Assembly: GCA_002729235.1 (NCBI GenBank)
Contig: PBTY01000017.1
Coordinates: forward strand, 23,420 to 87,419
Reading direction: 5' to 3'
Source of the DNA: Rickettsiales bacterium
GTDB lineage: Bacteria > Bacteroidota > Bacteroidia > Cytophagales > Cyclobacteriaceae
Length of the DNA: 64,000 nucleotides
Below the pieces are notes generated by a model, which did no database searches, was not told where the DNA came from, and saw nothing but the letters and a program-made list of their open reading frames with translations. Position 1 is the stretch's first letter. Each line of letters starts with the position of its first letter. Shown in pieces: positions 61,385 to 64,000 of this stretch. The position numbers and the translations under genes were made by a program.

Positions 61385-64000
61385 TTAGAATCCAAAGTTT
61401 AATCCTACAGACATGGTTTTAACATTCGGGAATGCTCCCAAATCAAAACCTCTCTCATAGATTGTTGGTCCCCTGAATTCAGGGTCTAAGCCTGAATATT
61501 TTGTAAGCGTAATTAAATTCTGACCAGAGATAGATACTTGTGCAGTTTGGAAACCTGCTTTTTCAAGGAAACCAATTGGCAAGTTGTAAGCAAGACTGAT
61601 GAATTTCATTCTAGCGAAATTGCCACTCTCCAACCAACGGTCAGTATCGCCTCTAGAATTCAATGTAGTACCATAGTAAGCTCTTGGCGTATCTGTATTA
61701 GGGCTTTCTGCAGTCCAAGGTTTGATGTCAGACTGATAGTTTGAGTTGTCATCAAATCTTCCCATCACTGAATTGGCAGCACTATAAACTGTAGCTCCAA
61801 GTGAACTAAACCAAGTCATAGAGAACTCAAAGTTTTTGTAGGATGCATTAAAGTTCCAACCCAACTCTACATCTGCCCAGGGACTTCCCATTACCACCTT
61901 ATCGTCATTGGTAATCTGTCCGTCTCCATTGTGATCTACAAAACGAATATCACCTGGCTGAGCAGTTGGTTGAATTACCTGACCCTCATCATTTGTATAA
62001 TTCAACACATCTTCTGGGCCTTGGAAAAGACCATCTGTCTCCAATACATACCACATTCCAATTGGATTACCTACTTCTGTTACAGTATTACCAACGTAGA
62101 TATCATTTCTATCATAACCTAGAGACAACACTTCATTTTTGATGGTCGTGATATTCAAAGAAGTGTTGTACTTGAACTCCTTAGCTGCTTCAGTATAGGA
62201 AATGGTAAACTCAAATCCGGTGTTTCTCAATGACGCTGCATTCACGAATGGGTTACCTCCATCATTACCTGTGGTAATAGCGATAGGTGCTTGTGTCAAA
62301 ACATCGTCGGTGGTAGAGATATAGTATTCGGCTGTTGCGGTCAACTTGTCATCAAAGAAGCCCAGATCAACACCGAAGTTGCTTTGCGTCAAAGTTTCCC
62401 ATCTTAAGTTGTTGTTTGCTAACTGTACATTCGCCGCTGCACCTTCAATGTGTTGATCTGTACCAATTGCAATGGTTGGGAAGGTATTGATACGCTGTTG
62501 ATAATCCCAATATCCAATATTAGCACTACCCAGTGTTCCGTGATTTGCTCTTAATTTCAAGTTGGAAATCAAGCTGCTATTAAAGAATGCCTCATCACTC
62601 ACTCTCCAACCTGCAGCTACTGAAGGGAATGTTGACCATCTATTGTCTGGACTTAAACGAGAAGTACCATCTCTTCTGAAGATTGCTGAGAAAATGTACT
62701 TGTCATCAAAGGTGTAGCTCAATCGACCCAAATAAGAAATCAATACCGCTTCCTGACGGAAACCTGTTACAACCGCCTGATCTCCTTGATCTAATACGGT
62801 ATAATACTCTCCTGTGCTTGGATTCTGAGGAAGGTTTCTTTTGGTTCCCTCTATACGCTCATACTTATCATCCTGGTAGGTTTGCCCGAGTAGAACATTC
62901 ACACTGTGCTTACCAAAATCTTTATCAAAATTCAAAGTATTCTCCACCAATAAGGTACTTGAAGTCCCTCTATTTTCTATTGCAATAGCAGGCTCATATG
63001 GCTGGTTCAAAGTCCAGTTACCCTCTTTTCTTAAGAATTGGTAATGATCAAAACTTGCATTGTATCCAACATTCAAACGATACGTCAGAAAATCCACCGG
63101 CTTGACTTCTGACCAGAAGTTGCCACGAACTCTGAAATTCTCATTCATTCGATCACTAAAATCAGCTAAAGCAACAGGGTTGGTACCAAATGTTCTGGCA
63201 CGAGACTCACTACCATATCCATAACCTCCTGGATTATTTTCATCATAAACCGGAATGGTTGGTAGCAAACGAACTACGTCTATGATTGGATTTCCAGACA
63301 TTTCATCTGCCTGAGCATTGGTAATTGCCAGGTTTTCCCCTACACTAAATATTCCCTTCTTAGCGGAGGTATTGACTCTGAAGCTCAATCGCTCAAATCC
63401 AGTACTGATGACTGTACCCTTGTTCTCAAAGTAGTTCCCAGAAATGAGATATGTCCCATTTGGTCCACCTCCAGCGAAAGACAAGTTATAATCCTGAATT
63501 CTCCCTGTTTGAAAAGTCTCATCTTGCCAATCCGTATCATTGGTCACATCATGATCTTGACGTGTCACACCAGCATTGTCATATGCCATGTTATTGATCT
63601 CGATGAATTCATCTCTATTAGCCAGGTCATAGCGAGGAATTTGCTGAACACCCGTTTTACCAGAGAATTTCACCTGAAGTGGACCTTCTTTACCCTTTCT
63701 GGTAGTAATAATAATAACTCCATTTGCTGCGCGTGACCCATAGATAGCGGCAGCTGATGCATCTTTCAATATTTGAATAGATTCAATATCGTTCGGGTTG
63801 AAATCTCTGTTGGCAGTAGTAATCATCCCATCAATAACATACAAAGGAGGCTGACCAGAGAAATTACTTAAACCTCTGATTTGTATTTGTGCTTCACTCC
63901 CTGGCTGACCACCACCTCGGATGTTCACACCAGTTGCCAAACCTTGCATAGCCTCTGCTACAGTTGTTGCTTGACGCTTTTGAACTTCTTCGGTTTCAAC
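61385..64000 (-). CDS. susC: SusC-family TonB-dependent transporter, PUL 2, 5' end missing
   Basis: The frame runs off the window end; the methionine at 63949 is internal, preceded in frame by VETEEVQKRQATTVAEA. The visible 871 residues begin in the plug domain (AMQGLATGVNIRGGGQPGSEAQIQIRGLSNFSGQPPLYVIDGMI, SIQILKDASAAAIYGSRAANGVIIITTRKG) and continue through the barrel to SVGLNFGF. The GDIRFVDHNGDGQITNDDKVVMGSPW motif is typical of large SusC barrels. Whether it has an STN domain and which regulator controls this PUL cannot be seen. It is followed by its SusD after 19 bases. Gene symbol is by family. Confidence 0.95.
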   Translation of the reverse strand, partial: VETEEVQKRQATTVAEAMQGLATGVNIRGGGQPGSEAQIQIRGLSNFSGQPPLYVIDGMITTANRDFNPNDIESIQILKDASAAAIYGSRAANGVIIITTRKGKEGPLQVKFSGKTGVQQIPRYDLANRDEFIEINNMAYDNAGVTRQDHDVTNDTDWQDETFQTGRIQDYNLSFAGGGPNGTYLISGNYFENKGTVISTGFERLSFRVNTSAKKGIFSVGENLAITNAQADEMSGNPIIDVVRLLPTIPVYDENNPGGYGYGSESRARTFGTNPVALADFSDRMNENFRVRGNFWSEVKPVDFLTYRLNVGYNASFDHYQFLRKEGNWTLNQPYEPAIAIENRGTSSTLLVENTLNFDKDFGKHSVNVLLGQTYQDDKYERIEGTKRNLPQNPSTGEYYTVLDQGDQAVVTGFRQEAVLISYLGRLSYTFDDKYIFSAIFRRDGTSRLSPDNRWSTFPSVAAGWRVSDEAFFNSSLISNLKLRANHGTLGSANIGYWDYQQRINTFPTIAIGTDQHIEGAAANVQLANNNLRWETLTQSNFGVDLGFFDDKLTATAEYYISTTDDVLTQAPIAITTGNDGGNPFVNAASLRNTGFEFTISYTEAAKEFKYNTSLNITTIKNEVLSLGYDRNDIYVGNTVTEVGNPIGMWYVLETDGLFQGPEDVLNYTNDEGQVIQPTAQPGDIRFVDHNGDGQITNDDKVVMGSPWADVELGWNFNASYKNFEFSMTWFSSLGATVYSAANSVMGRFDDNSNYQSDIKPWTAESPNTDTPRAYYGTTLNSRGDTDRWLESGNFARMKFISLAYNLPIGFLEKAGFQTAQVSISGQNLITLTKYSGLDPEFRGPTIYERGFDLGAFPNVKTMSVGLNFGF

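Noticed and set aside
1..64000. tRNA, rRNA, insertion sequences, integrase or phage genes
   Set aside because: None seen in any intergenic gap or reading frame; the window is coding-dense and free of transposase-like proteins.

Overview
The window looks like a chromosomal segment of a Bacteroidota bacterium, most likely a marine or soil member of the Cytophagales. The pointers are two SusC/SusD pairs, an ECF sigma/FecR pair feeding a SusC with an STN domain, type IX secretion (T9SS) C-terminal domains, many lipoproteins, a DnaE fused to its own proofreading exonuclease, and a TAnnTTTG-type -7 promoter element. The species cannot be named from the sequence.

Bases 1-16300 are mostly housekeeping and general accessory genes: the 3' part of an FtsX-type ABC permease, dnaE, an HTH regulator, a CsgG-like lipid-free exported protein, thioredoxin, a VOC protein, a large secreted nuclease with four lamin-tail-like repeats, and a beta-propeller lipoprotein. 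Bases 16347-25243 form a leftward operon for beta-mannooligosaccharides: GH130 mannosylglucose phosphorylase, a GPH-type sugar symporter, an esterase and cellobiose/mannobiose 2-epimerase, followed by a membrane-anchored sugar dehydrogenase fused to cytochrome c and a Tat-exported TIM-barrel protein. This is the known epimerase-phosphorylase route (Man-Man to Man-Glc to Man-1-P plus Glc), with what looks like a periplasmic oxidative branch added.

Bases 25487-27914 are a rightward, translationally coupled trio: a small membrane protein, a PAS histidine kinase and a TetR regulator. The small protein is a stand-alone copy of the kinase's own membrane domain. Bases 27996-31511 hold an LVIVD-repeat lipoprotein, a probable outer-membrane protein, a methyltransferase and a short-chain dehydrogenase.

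Bases 31639-64000 (all leftward) are two abutting polysaccharide utilization loci. PUL 1 (48980 down to 31639) runs sigma factor, FecR, SusC, SusD, GH43, an FG-GAP T9SS protein, an unassigned 667-residue putative (alpha/alpha)6 protein, a sialidase-fold enzyme, a SASA-type acetylesterase and two more GH43. PUL 2 (from beyond 64000 down to 49184) runs SusC, SusD, a GH5-like enzyme, a sialidase-fold enzyme with six QxW lectin repeats, GH43, GH78 rhamnosidase, two GH43 and aldose 1-epimerase. Six GH43 proteins, two GH93-like propellers and a rhamnosidase, with no polysaccharide lyase, point to an arabinan or arabinose-rich branched glycan (perhaps with rhamnose), partly acetylated. Hairpins lie in many of the intergenic gaps of the two PULs, including one right after each susD.
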